Shown: positions 1 through 8,122 of the stretch, piece after piece
Layout: each line of letters opens with the position of its first letter
How positions within the stretch are numbered: the first letter of the stretch is position 1
Origin: Pseudomonas sp. ICMP 561
Lineage (GTDB): Bacteria > Pseudomonadota > Gammaproteobacteria > Pseudomonadales > Pseudomonadaceae
Length of the DNA stretch: 37,292 nt
Direction: 5' to 3'
NCBI RefSeq assembly: GCF_002699985.1
Contig: NZ_LKBT01000026.1
Coordinates: 1 to 37,292, forward strand
The notes under the pieces: model-generated
Databases searched by the model: none
The model's input: only the letters and a program-made list of their open reading frames with translations
Told to the model about the DNA's origin: nothing
Position numbers and translations under genes: made by a program

Positions 1-78
1 ACGACGTTGATAGGTGGGGTGTGTAAGCGCTGTGAGGCGTTGAGCTAACCCATACTAATTGCCCGTGAGGCTTGACCA
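1..78 (+). rRNA. rrl: 23S rRNA, 3' end (partial)
   Basis: The first bases match the conserved 3' terminus of bacterial 23S rRNA: the stretch around 'gagctaacccatactaat' followed by 'gcccgtgaggcttgacc' is the typical pseudomonad ending. The gene begins outside the window. The exact mature end is uncertain by a few bases. It lies upstream of a 5S gene in the same direction, so this is the distal end of an rRNA operon. Confidence 0.93.
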
Positions 79-242
79 TATAACACCCAAGCAATTTGCG
101 ACATGCCTTGATCAATGAAGGCAGGGCCAGATTGCGGTGACTGTGAAGACGACACGAACCGAGAGTTTGTTCGCACATTACCGAGCTATCACATACCCAT
201 TGGCTGAGGCGTCCCGCAAGGTACGAATCGGCAACCGAATTT
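79..242 (+). other. 23S-5S internal transcribed spacer
   Basis: A spacer of about 160 bases separates the 23S end from the 5S start. It opens with 'ataacacccaagcaatttgc', which is usual in Pseudomonas rrn operons. I see no tRNA-like cloverleaf in it. It presumably carries the pairing segments for RNase processing of 23S and 5S, but I could not assign individual sites. Confidence 0.7.
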
Positions 243-358
243 CTTGACGACCATAGAGCATTGGAACCACCTGATCCCATCCCGAACTCAGTAGTGAAAC
301 GATGTATCGCCGATGGTAGTGAGGGGTTTCCCCATGTGAGAGTAGGTCATCGTCAAGA
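243..358 (+). rRNA. rrf: 5S rRNA
   Basis: A complete 5S gene of about 116 bases. The ends 'cttgacgacc' and 'ggtcatcgtcaag' pair to form helix I. The internal block 'ggaaccacctgatcccatcc' followed by 'cgaactcagtagtgaaacg' is the conserved loop B/C region of gammaproteobacterial 5S. It is followed within about 12 bases by a strong hairpin terminator. Mature ends may differ by 1-3 bases. Confidence 0.95.
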
Positions 359-369
359 TTAAATTCCAG

Positions 370-405
370 AACCCCTGATCGCTTACGCGTTCAGGGGTTT
401 TGTTT
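370..405 (+). terminator. rRNA operon intrinsic terminator
   Basis: An inverted repeat ACCCCTGA (371-378) / TCAGGGGT (391-398) with a 12-base loop is followed by a T-rich run (TTTTGTTTG). It sits directly behind 5S and is a classical Rho-independent terminator for the rrn operon. Confidence 0.85.
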
Positions 406-427
406 GTGCGCGAAGAAAAAGGGGCAT

Positions 428-583
428 TGTAGGAGCGCGCTCGCCCGCGATGGACGACCACGCGTTGAACCTGGCACACCGCCTCGCTACCGGGTAGGAC
501 CGAATTCATTCGGGAAGGCTATATGTCAGGCGATACATAAGCTGCGGATGTACAAACCCCTCGCGAACAAGTTCGCTCCTAGC
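428..583. repeat. REP elements / REPIN in the rrf-MCP gap
   Basis: The roughly 310-base gap between 5S and the chemoreceptor gene carries three REP-like palindromes. One is at 428-450 (GTAGGAGCGCGCTCGCCCGC type). The other two flank one REPIN: 494-519 (GTAGGACCGAATTCATTCGG type) and 561-581 (TCGCGAACAAGTTCGCTCCT type, opposite orientation). The loop of the 494-583 element shares short blocks (CAGGCGATACATA, CGGATGTAC) with the element at 8597-8686, so the two are members of one dispersed family. The rest of the gap (584-670) shows no feature beyond the likely promoter region. Confidence 0.8.
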
Positions 584-670
584 ACTGCTAAATGAAACAT
601 ACAGATACACCTTCATGTTCCGGGATCGCAGCCGATAGCTTGCTAACTTCATTCTGTGAGTTCAGCCCGC

Positions 671-2296
671 ATGACACTGCGTAATCTTGGAATTGCCCTT
701 CGCGCCGCTCTCTGTTTCTCCCTCATGGCCCTGTTCGTTCTGTTCCTCGGTGTAATGAGTCTCGACAAAATGTCCGGCCTCAACAAAAACACGACGGATC
801 TCGGCGGAGGCTGGCTGAAGTCCACTCGGCTGCTGGGAGAGTTAGCTGATACCACCTCGCGATTCCGTACCATGTCTTACCTGATCATGGTCAACCGCAC
901 CCAGGCGGACATCGACAAAGCCGAAGCCCGCCTTGAGGTGTTGACCAAGAAGGCCAACACCATCGTCGCTGCTTACGCGCCTTTGGTTCGTAGCCCGGAA
1001 GAGAGCACCAAGTTTCAGCAGTTCAAAGAAGCACTGGCTAACTATCTGGTTGCTCAGGACAAACTGCGTCAAGCGTCGCTGGCCAAACGTGACGCTGAGA
1101 TTCCAGGCTTGATCAGCGGTGAGCTCAAGAAGTATTCAGACCAAATGGCACCTCTGGTCGACAGTTTGCTGGAGCTTAATCGTCAGGGTGCAGACGCCGC
1201 CGTTGCAGAGTCTGCGAGTGAATACATCAGCGCACGTAACATCATCATTGCCGTTCTGGTTCTGACTGCCGTACTGACTGTCCTGTTGGCAGTGCTGCTG
1301 ACCCGCAGCATCGTTCGTCCGCTCAGCGAGGCTGTAAGGGCTGCGGAAGACGTGGCGCGTGGTGATCTGACCACTACCGCCCAAGTGAATGGCCGTGATG
1401 AGGTCACGCGCCTGCAGCAAGCGCTGCAAACCATGCAGATGAATCTGCGAGACACCCTGCAGCGTATTTCCGGCTCGGCCACTCAGGTTGCTTCAGCCGC
1501 TGAAGAGCTCAATGCGGTGACCGAGGAAGGTTCGCGATCCCTGCAGCAGCAAAATAACGAAATCGAACAAGCCGCTACTGCCGTCAACGAAATGACCGCT
1601 GCCGTCGAGGAAGTGGCCAGCAACGCAGTGAACACGTCGACTGCTTCGCAGCAGTCCAGCACTTCGGCTATGCAAGGTCGCCAGCGTGTGCAGGAAACGG
1701 TCAATGCGATCCAGCAGATGACTACTGACGTCGAAGTCACTTCCGAGCAGATCCGCAGTCTGGCTGACCAGACTCAAGATATCGGTAAGGTTCTCGACGT
1801 GATTCGCGCCATCGCTGAGCAGACCAACCTGCTGGCCCTTAACGCCGCCATTGAGGCTGCGCGTGCCGGGGAAGCCGGGCGCGGTTTTGCTGTTGTGGCT
1901 GACGAAGTCCGGGCGCTTGCCCATCGCACTCAGCAGTCCACGCAAGAAATTGAAGTGATGATCAGCGGCATCCAGCAAGGTAGCAGCAAGGCCGTAGCTT
2001 CTATGCAGAACAGCAGTAGCCGCGCTCAAAGCACTCTGGAGGTGGCTCGCAGCGCCGGTGATGCTCTTGAGGAAATCACCCGCAGCGTGGGTGAAATTTC
2101 CGACCGTAACCTGGTCATCGCCAGCGCTGCAGAAGAGCAGGCGCAAGTGTCCCGCGAAGTGGATCGTAACCTGATCAACATCCGTGATCTGTCGCTGCAG
2201 TCTGCCGACGGCGCTCATCAGACCAATGCTGCCAGTCAGGAGCTGTCGCGGTTGGCCGTTGAGCTGAATCAGATGGTGGGTCAGTTCAAGATTTAA
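671..2296 (+). CDS. Methyl-accepting chemotaxis protein (chemoreceptor)
   Basis: Inner-membrane chemoreceptor of about 541 residues that would signal to CheA/CheW. It has a short cytoplasmic start, TM1 near residues 10-31, a periplasmic helical domain of about 150 residues (4-helix-bundle type), TM2 near 187-210, a HAMP domain, then a cytoplasmic coiled-coil domain with the conserved hairpin tip (core EQTNLLALNAAIEAARAGEA). The C terminus ends in VGQFKI with no CheR/CheB-binding pentapeptide. A GTG at 656 would add five residues. I chose ATG 671 because the resulting MTLRNL start is what pseudomonad receptors of this type usually have. GTGAG lies about 10 bases upstream as a weak ribosome site. 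The ligand cannot be told from sequence. The gene is convergent with mksB. Confidence 0.93.
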   Translation: MTLRNLGIALRAALCFSLMALFVLFLGVMSLDKMSGLNKNTTDLGGGWLKSTRLLGELADTTSRFRTMSYLIMVNRTQADIDKAEARLEVLTKKANTIVAAYAPLVRSPEESTKFQQFKEALANYLVAQDKLRQASLAKRDAEIPGLISGELKKYSDQMAPLVDSLLELNRQGADAAVAESASEYISARNIIIAVLVLTAVLTVLLAVLLTRSIVRPLSEAVRAAEDVARGDLTTTAQVNGRDEVTRLQQALQTMQMNLRDTLQRISGSATQVASAAEELNAVTEEGSRSLQQQNNEIEQAATAVNEMTAAVEEVASNAVNTSTASQQSSTSAMQGRQRVQETVNAIQQMTTDVEVTSEQIRSLADQTQDIGKVLDVIRAIAEQTNLLALNAAIEAARAGEAGRGFAVVADEVRALAHRTQQSTQEIEVMISGIQQGSSKAVASMQNSSSRAQSTLEVARSAGDALEEITRSVGEISDRNLVIASAAEEQAQVSREVDRNLINIRDLSLQSADGAHQTNAASQELSRLAVELNQMVGQFKI

Positions 2297-2331
2297 CGAA
2301 CGCCGCACCAAGCCCACAAAAATAACGCCCA

Positions 2332-2365
2332 CAAAAAAGGCCGCATTCTCATGCGGCCTTTTTTG
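2332..2365. terminator. Bidirectional terminator between the chemoreceptor gene and mksB
   Basis: A perfect stem AAAAAAGGCCGCAT / ATGCGGCCTTTTTT with a 4-base loop lies between the two convergent genes. The A and T runs on the two sides make it work in both directions. Confidence 0.9.
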
Positions 2366-2381
2366 TTCATGCGGACTCAGC

Positions 2382-5213
2382 TTATTCAGCCGCTTCCTCA
2401 GCGACTTCAGAAACAGTCGCCTTCACCTCATCACGGCGACGGATGTACTTCCAGTCCGCCTCATCAATGTAGATGCCGTTAGGCCCGCTGCCGCCTTCCA
2501 GGTCGATTGCCACGTGCGCCGATACTTGCGGCTTCACACTCGCCAGAATCGGTACAAAGCCCAGTTGCAGACTCGTCTCCAGCAGCGCTGCCTGGTTCTT
2601 CTCGTCGATGTCTGCTGCTTCGTCCAGATAGTAAGGCAGGCGCACACGGCCGGCTTGATCGCGGTCCATCAAGTGCAGCAACAGGTACATGTTGGTCAGC
2701 GCCTTGATGGTCATCGTGGTGCCGTTTGAAGCCGCGCCGTCGATGTCGGTATGGATCACCGGCTGGCCGTTGACCTTGGTGATCTCGAACGCCAGTTCGA
2801 ACAGGTCTTTCAAGCCCAGCTGGTTATGGTTTGCCGCCACCAGACGCGCCAGATACTCCTTGGCCTCTTCGTTCTTGTTGTCCTGCTCAGCGCTTTGGCT
2901 CAGGTCGAACACCGACAGCGTTTCGCCTTCTTCGTACTGCCCAGCGCTATGGATAATCTGGTCAATGTGCTTGAGCGCTTCCTTGTTGGGAGCGAGCACG
3001 ATACGGAAGCTGGCCAGGTTGGAGACCTGACGCTTGTTGATCTCACGGTTGAACAGAGCCAGTTGATGTTCAAGGCTGTCGTAGTCGCTACGGATGTTGC
3101 GCAGTGTGCGCGCAATGTCGGTCACGGCTGCGCGGCGAGCCTTGCCCAGCGTCAGCGCTTCGTCGGTACGGTGTGCGTAAGCATTGATCAGCAGTTGCAG
3201 ACGACGCTCGACGTCTTCTTCGCTGTCGAACTTCGCGACACCTTTCAGGCGTACCTGGGCATACAGCGCTTCGATCTGACCATCGCTGCGCAGCAGACCT
3301 TGCCAGCTGTCCTGATAATCGTTGAGCAGCGGCAAGAGGTTATCCAGCGAGTCATCCACCGGATCCATGTAAGGCGTACCAAACGGCAGATCGGCAGGCA
3401 GCAACTGACGACGACGCAAGGCGTCATCCAGCGTGCGTTGCTTGGACTCCAGATCGCCAATCTGGCGCGCGACCAGTTGCAGCTTGGCGGACAGTTGCTG
3501 GACGCGCTCGGTGAACGCATCGCTGGAGCGCTTCAGTTCATCCTGTGCAGCTTCCATCTGTGCCAGTTGCTCGTGCTTCTCGGGCTCTTCAGCGCTCAGG
3601 GTCTGGCAGCGACGGAAGTCTTCCAGCGCTTTCTGTGCATCCAGCACCTGCTGATACAAGGCTTCAGTCTGAGTCTTGCTCGCTGCGCGGTCGGAAGCGA
3701 CTGCCTGCTGCGTCTTGAGCTGTTTCAGTTCTTTTTCGAGACGTTCTTTCTGATCACGCAATGCGGCACGGTCGGCCAGGGCTTGCAGGGCAGGCGGCTC
3801 GATGTTGGTCAGGTTGATCGACAGGCCCGGCACCTGGAACTGGTCGCCTTTGAAACTATCAAGGATGGCTTCGAGAGATTTGACCCAAGCGTCGCCATCA
3901 TCCAGCGCAATGCCTTGCTCACCCAGTGGCAAGCTGAACAGGGCGCTGTTGAACAGGCGCATCAAGCGCTCTACATCCGGCTGCGAGAACTCTTCACGCA
4001 GACGGGCATAGCTGTTGTTGTCCGCGTGATCAAGTTGTTGCTTCACTGACTTCAGGCGTTTTTCCAGATCGCGCAGACGTTCGTCCAGATCTTCGGCGCT
4101 GAACTGACGTGATTGTGCCAAGGCACCAGCCAGTTCATCGTGAGCATCCTTGGCGGCCAGCAACTGTTGCTCCAGCACTTTGGCGTCGTCAACCAGCGCG
4201 AAGCGATTCTTGAGGACCGCCAGTTCGCCGATCCAGCGCTGGATACTGCTGATTTCCCGCTCCAGACGCATTAGCTCCTGAGTTCCACCGCGCTGATCGT
4301 TCTGCAGTTCATCCTGTTGGCTGCGGTAGTGCTCGGCCTGGATAACCAGCTCTTCCTTACGTGCGGTGGAGTAATCCATCCAGGTGCCGAGCAACGAATC
4401 CAGAAGCGGCGACAGGCGATGCAGCTTGCCTCGCAACAGATCACGCTGAGCGACACCTGCCGCCAGCGCTTCGACCAATGGACCCGCTTTGACCAGCGAG
4501 TTGTAGTCCTGCTCCATGCGTCGCACGTCGCGGAAGGCTTCTTCACACGCGGCGATGTAATCCACGCTGCCGGAACGCAGGCTGTGTTCAAAAGCATCAA
4601 GGAACAGCTGCTTGAGCTTGGCGGCGGTGATTTCGCGCATGTGCAGCAAGTTGATGAACAGCGCCCGGAATGTCTTCAGGCTCTGTTCACTGGTGGAGCG
4701 CAGCGGGATCAACGTCAGGTCCAACGGAATAGACGTGTGACCGCCCACCAGCAAGCGACGCAGTTCGTCGGGCTTTAGTTCGTAGGCTTTCAGGCCCTGG
4801 CTTTCCAGGTTGCTGAACAGCTCTTTCTGACGCAGGCAGGTGTCGTTCTTCTGGTAATGGCCCAGATCCAGTTTGCCCGCATAGGCAAAGAACTGGTGAC
4901 CGAAGCCACCACCGGGGCCACGCCCGACCACGCCAATGACGTGCGGGCCGTGGGGCAGGGAAACTTCAACCAGGATGTAACTGGTGTCCGACGCGAAGTA
5001 GAACTTGCGGGACTGCTCCAGGCTGTACTTGCCGAAGCTCATGTCCGACATGCGCGCCAGAATAGGGAATTGCAGTGCGTTGATCGAGGCACTCTTGCCG
5101 AGGTTGTTGGCCCCGTACACCGACAACGGGTGCTCCAGCGGGAACAGCCCAAGGCTGTAACCGGCCGTATTCAGCAGGGCAAAGCGGCGGATGCCGTAGC
5201 GTTCCTGGCTCAT
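2382..5213 (-). CDS. mksB: MksB, SMC-like ATPase subunit of the MksBEF condensin
   Basis: A 943-residue SMC-type protein. Walker A is GANNLGKS at residues 34-41. The ATPase halves are separated by a very long coiled coil (roughly 230-760, rich in E, Q, L and K) with an interruption that would be the hinge. The signature-like segment GAASNGTTMTIKA lies near 826-838 and Walker B LPYYLDEAADIDE near 859-871. This layout is that of MukB-like Mks condensins and of Wadjet JetC. It is expected to bind chromosomal DNA with the kleisin MksF and with MksE and to help compact and segregate the chromosome. Its ATG overlaps the mksE stop by four bases (ATGA), so the three genes are translationally coupled. 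No mksG/jetD nuclease gene follows: the next gene is a convergent chemoreceptor. Confidence 0.92.
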   Translation of the reverse strand: MSQERYGIRRFALLNTAGYSLGLFPLEHPLSVYGANNLGKSASINALQFPILARMSDMSFGKYSLEQSRKFYFASDTSYILVEVSLPHGPHVIGVVGRGPGGGFGHQFFAYAGKLDLGHYQKNDTCLRQKELFSNLESQGLKAYELKPDELRRLLVGGHTSIPLDLTLIPLRSTSEQSLKTFRALFINLLHMREITAAKLKQLFLDAFEHSLRSGSVDYIAACEEAFRDVRRMEQDYNSLVKAGPLVEALAAGVAQRDLLRGKLHRLSPLLDSLLGTWMDYSTARKEELVIQAEHYRSQQDELQNDQRGGTQELMRLEREISSIQRWIGELAVLKNRFALVDDAKVLEQQLLAAKDAHDELAGALAQSRQFSAEDLDERLRDLEKRLKSVKQQLDHADNNSYARLREEFSQPDVERLMRLFNSALFSLPLGEQGIALDDGDAWVKSLEAILDSFKGDQFQVPGLSINLTNIEPPALQALADRAALRDQKERLEKELKQLKTQQAVASDRAASKTQTEALYQQVLDAQKALEDFRRCQTLSAEEPEKHEQLAQMEAAQDELKRSSDAFTERVQQLSAKLQLVARQIGDLESKQRTLDDALRRRQLLPADLPFGTPYMDPVDDSLDNLLPLLNDYQDSWQGLLRSDGQIEALYAQVRLKGVAKFDSEEDVERRLQLLINAYAHRTDEALTLGKARRAAVTDIARTLRNIRSDYDSLEHQLALFNREINKRQVSNLASFRIVLAPNKEALKHIDQIIHSAGQYEEGETLSVFDLSQSAEQDNKNEEAKEYLARLVAANHNQLGLKDLFELAFEITKVNGQPVIHTDIDGAASNGTTMTIKALTNMYLLLHLMDRDQAGRVRLPYYLDEAADIDEKNQAALLETSLQLGFVPILASVKPQVSAHVAIDLEGGSGPNGIYIDEADWKYIRRRDEVKATVSEVAEEAAE

Positions 5214-5920
5214 GCATCCATCTCCTGTTGCTCGTCAGCGATAGCGCGGGCCAGGGCCTGCTCTTCGGTTTCTTCCACGTCTTCGAATTCCGCGAGGTCC
5301 AGTGGGTCATCGGTTTGCAGCAGCTTTTCATCGCTGTCTTCGTCGATCAGTACCGGCACTGGCAATGGCAGAACGCTGTGAAGGCTTGCGGCCAGGTCGC
5401 GGTCCTGTTGTACCGAGAGACAAACGTCGAGGAAGCGGTGCATCGGCGGCAGGAAGCGGTAGATGCCGGTTTCTTCAGCAGCGAAACCCAGTTGGGTCAT
5501 GCGGCGCATGATTTTCTCTTCCAGCTCGTCCTGGGTCTGCACTTCGGCCTGCAAGAACAGGTCGCGGTACTTCTCCAGCATCGACGGCAGTTCATCGCGG
5601 CCAAGGCTGCCGCCGTCCAGCACGGCTACCGGGTCACGACCCTGGTCGGCAAGGTGTTCAACCAGAATGAACGTGAACAGCGCCAGACGTTGCGCGGTCT
5701 TGTTGACCTGCGCAGCGGCCTGATCCGGGACGAAGTAATAGAAGCCGCGGGTGTCGCACACCAGTTCAAACCCCAGCGCCTTGAACAGCGTCCGGTATTG
5801 ATCCTGTGCGTTGGACAATTGCGCGTACAGCTCCGGGTCGCGGCGGCTGATGTGGAAACCTTTGAACAGCTCGCGGAAGATCGGCGCGAGTTGCGACATT
5901 TCGGAAAGATCAAGATGCAT
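5210..5920 (-). CDS. mksE: MksE, condensin accessory subunit
   Basis: A 236-residue protein between the kleisin and SMC genes. Size, position and sequence (QLAPIFRELFKGFHISR near the N terminus, CDTRGFYYFVP near 60-70, a strongly acidic C-terminal tail rich in E and D) fit MksE, the MukE-like winged-helix partner that binds the kleisin. I chose the ATG at 5920 (MHLDLSEM), which overlaps the end of mksF by 11 bases and has GGGGA upstream. An in-frame ATG at 5944 would add eight residues. Coupled by overlaps on both sides, it belongs to the mksF-mksE-mksB operon. Confidence 0.88.
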   Translation of the reverse strand: MHLDLSEMSQLAPIFRELFKGFHISRRDPELYAQLSNAQDQYRTLFKALGFELVCDTRGFYYFVPDQAAAQVNKTAQRLALFTFILVEHLADQGRDPVAVLDGGSLGRDELPSMLEKYRDLFLQAEVQTQDELEEKIMRRMTQLGFAAEETGIYRFLPPMHRFLDVCLSVQQDRDLAASLHSVLPLPVPVLIDEDSDEKLLQTDDPLDLAEFEDVEETEEQALARAIADEQQEMDA

Positions 5921-7181
5921 TGGCTGGGTTCCCCGTTTGCTCATCACTGCTGGCGAGCAGGGCGAAGGAGCGCAGGCTGACCTGATGCTCCTGGGTAAAG
6001 TAGTCACGACGCTCAAGGCGTTCGCGGGTGAAGCGTTTCTCGCGGGACAGGCGCGAGAACCAGTAGAGCAATTCGTCAGTAGCGCCGTTCGGCTCCTGTT
6101 CCAAAAGCCAGACCATCAGGTCCGGCATCGGCAGGGCGTCTTCGCAACGCTCAAGCATTTCCTTGACCGTGCGGGGCGCCTGCGGTGAATCACCTTTGCG
6201 TTTGCCAACACCGGCCTTGGGAAATTTCGCCGGTTTCGGCTCAAAGCGGGCCAGCGCATACACGTAGGCCTCGACCTGGCTCGCGCTGCCCAGAAAGGTG
6301 CTCTGCGGACGGGTGAACATCGGCATCGCCGCTTGCGGCACTGCATCGATGCCTTTACGACGAATCGCCGAAAGGGCCAACGCTGCGCCACGGGTGACTG
6401 CGTTGTGGCGGCGCGCTTCTTCACGCAGCGGCAGCAGCAGTTCGCGGGCATGACGCAAGGTCAACTGAGCGCTGGTCTGCATCTCAAGAATGCGCGCGTG
6501 GGTGCGCAGCAGCATGTCGTCGTCGACCAGCTGGCCCAGGCGTTGCTGCTCAGTCAGCAAGCGCAGCAGTACGTTCTCGACCTTGCGCACGCCTTGTTCG
6601 AAAGCGCCGTCAGCGTTTACCAACTGAATCATCGGCTCGACGTATTCGTCCCAGGTGGCCAGCACTTCTGCATAACGCTGACGCAGCGGGATCTGGCGAT
6701 CACTGGTCTTGGCGCGATCGGCGACACCCACCAACGCCTGCTCGTCATTGGCGAGCTTTTTCAGGACGTCGCGCACGCGCATGTCCAGCAGGCGCAGTTG
6801 CCGGGCCAGGTCATTGGCGTCGCGGATATCAAAGGCGTCCTGGATATAACCCGCCAAACGCTCCAGATGGCGCAGATAGGCTTCGATTTCCAGGCACAGG
6901 CCCAAGCGGTGCTCGCGACGCAGGTACGACAAGAAGTCATGAATCTGCGCGTTGAGTTCAAAACGGTTAGGGCTTTTCGCCACTGGAACGAGGATATCCA
7001 GGCGAATCCACACATCCAGCAGGTTGGTGATGTCCTGCGGGGTGCTATCCAGTTGCTGTGCCGCCAGTTGCAAGCGCAATTCGCTCAGGCTCAGAGTGCC
7101 CTGGTCGAAATGTTCGCACAGCGGCTCAAGAAGCGCCCAGTGTTCGGCAAGGGCGCGCAAGACGCGCTTGGGTTCGATCAT
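5910..7181 (-). CDS. mksF: MksF, kleisin subunit of the condensin
   Basis: A protein of about 423 residues and the first gene of the mks operon. The N-terminal part (LRALAEHWALLEPLCEHFD onwards) looks like a winged-helix domain, followed by a helical middle section and a C-terminal section that would bind the SMC head. This matches MukF/MksF kleisins in size and order. The ATG at 7181 gives the natural start MIEPKRVL. An in-frame ATG at 7226 with GAGG upstream is possible and would add 15 residues. Transcription starts in the 143-base region shared with the divergent holD-like gene. Confidence 0.88.
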   Translation of the reverse strand: MIEPKRVLRALAEHWALLEPLCEHFDQGTLSLSELRLQLAAQQLDSTPQDITNLLDVWIRLDILVPVAKSPNRFELNAQIHDFLSYLRREHRLGLCLEIEAYLRHLERLAGYIQDAFDIRDANDLARQLRLLDMRVRDVLKKLANDEQALVGVADRAKTSDRQIPLRQRYAEVLATWDEYVEPMIQLVNADGAFEQGVRKVENVLLRLLTEQQRLGQLVDDDMLLRTHARILEMQTSAQLTLRHARELLLPLREEARRHNAVTRGAALALSAIRRKGIDAVPQAAMPMFTRPQSTFLGSASQVEAYVYALARFEPKPAKFPKAGVGKRKGDSPQAPRTVKEMLERCEDALPMPDLMVWLLEQEPNGATDELLYWFSRLSREKRFTRERLERRDYFTQEHQVSLRSFALLASSDEQTGNPANAS

Positions 7182-7303
7182 TGGTAGGCCGACTGTTGGT
7201 AAATAAAAGCGGCGATTGTACTGCATCGCACGCCTCAAATTTCATCTCCGGGCGATCAACTGCGGCGGGAATTGGCGAAGAGTTGTAGAATCGCCGTCCT
7301 AAC

Positions 7304-7312
7304 TTATCCACA
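7304..7312 (+). promoter_or_regulatory. Perfect DnaA-box sequence in the mksF/holD divergent region
   Basis: TTATCCACA is an exact match to the DnaA box consensus TTATNCACA. It lies just before the ribosome site (AGGTGG) of the holD-like gene and upstream of divergent mksF. In a window of this size one exact match to this specific 9-mer could arise by chance, but its place between a replicase gene and a condensin operon makes it a plausible control site. Binding is inferred. Confidence 0.45.
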
Positions 7313-7324
7313 GGTGGCTGACCT

Positions 7325-8122
7325 TTGCTCAACGAGTCCCGCCGCCGCGCTTATTTGACTGCTATGCAAGTGGTCAATTGGCTGCCGCGCACCGAACTGC
7401 CGTTTGCGGCTCCGTCACGTCCGGAGCTGCTTGCTCCGCTTGCGCCCCAGGTTGAACCGGTGGCGGATATCGCGGTGCCTGAAGCTGCGGTCAATCAGGT
7501 GGCGAGCGCCGTTGCGGCGAGTCCGGCACCTGTTGCACGGCCAAAGATCGAAGTGCCGAGACCTGCGGCCACCAATACCCGCAAGCCTGCAATCGCCGAA
7601 GACGAGGCCACTCCCGCGCCGGTCAAGGCGGCAGTTGTGCCGCCGCCGCGTTTTTCGTTGCAGTTACTGCGTACCGGTCGCTGCATGGTGCTGGTGGAGT
7701 TACCCACAGGCCAGGCGTTCCAGAGTCGTGATCCGGCTTATCTGCTGCTCAAGGACATGCTGCGCGCAGCCGGTTTGCCGGACAGCCCGCAGATCATTGG
7801 CGAGCCAGTACGCTGGCCGCTGCTGAGTCGTGGCCAGATCGATCAAGGGCCTGAAGCTGCGCGTGATTTCGTTCAGGGTTTTGTCTCGGCTCGTCTGGAA
7901 GAGGCACCTTGTGCATGCCTTTGGCTGATCGGTCTGCCGTCGGTGCGCTTTGCCGGGGAAGCCAATGCCGAGGCTTATAACAGTGAACTCGAGGTTGAAG
8001 GCCTGGGTTCTGCCTGGGCGTTGCCGGGTCTGGAATTATTGATGGACGAGCCGCAACGCAAGGCCGATGTCTGGAAAGCCATGCGTCGGCTAATGGCGCG
8101 CTGGAAACCGATCGATGAGTGA
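7325..8122 (+). CDS. holD: Probable DNA polymerase III psi subunit (HolD-like)
   Basis: A 265-residue protein starting at TTG 7325, preceded by AGGTGG at a good distance. The N terminus (SRRRAYLTAMQVVNWLPR) resembles the short tau/gamma-binding start of E. coli psi (arginines followed by an LGITQW-like segment). A Pro/Ala/Val-rich low-complexity linker follows (about 35-110). A folded C-terminal domain ends in DVWKAMRRLMARWKPID, comparable with the psi C terminus. The gene overlaps rimI by eight bases, and holD precedes rimI in E. coli too. From memory, the pseudomonad psi was described as a cryptic, highly diverged protein. Databases often call such genes hypothetical or TonB-like because of the proline-rich linker. 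The role is inferred from these points, not from strong similarity. Confidence 0.65.
   Translation: MLNESRRRAYLTAMQVVNWLPRTELPFAAPSRPELLAPLAPQVEPVADIAVPEAAVNQVASAVAASPAPVARPKIEVPRPAATNTRKPAIAEDEATPAPVKAAVVPPPRFSLQLLRTGRCMVLVELPTGQAFQSRDPAYLLLKDMLRAAGLPDSPQIIGEPVRWPLLSRGQIDQGPEAARDFVQGFVSARLEEAPCACLWLIGLPSVRFAGEANAEAYNSELEVEGLGSAWALPGLELLMDEPQRKADVWKAMRRLMARWKPIDE

Noticed and set aside
79..242. Possible tRNA gene in the 23S-5S spacer
   Set aside because: No cloverleaf, T-loop or acceptor stem pattern was found.
1493..2332. 279-codon open frame opposite the first chemoreceptor gene
   Set aside because: It lies fully antisense to a well-supported signalling domain and has a low-complexity translation without a recognisable domain.
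2366..2381. Search for an mksG/jetD gene behind mksB
   Set aside because: Only a terminator and the convergent chemoreceptor gene are present, so this is not a Wadjet defence operon in this window.
2751..4049. Long open frame (432 codons) on the plus strand opposite mksB
   Set aside because: It mirrors the coiled-coil coding sequence of mksB, and its Gln/Leu-rich translation shows no motif, ribosome site or family likeness.
5228..7187. Plus-strand open frames of 250 and 284 codons opposite mksE and mksF
   Set aside because: They are antisense shadows produced by high third-position GC in the real genes and carry no start signals.
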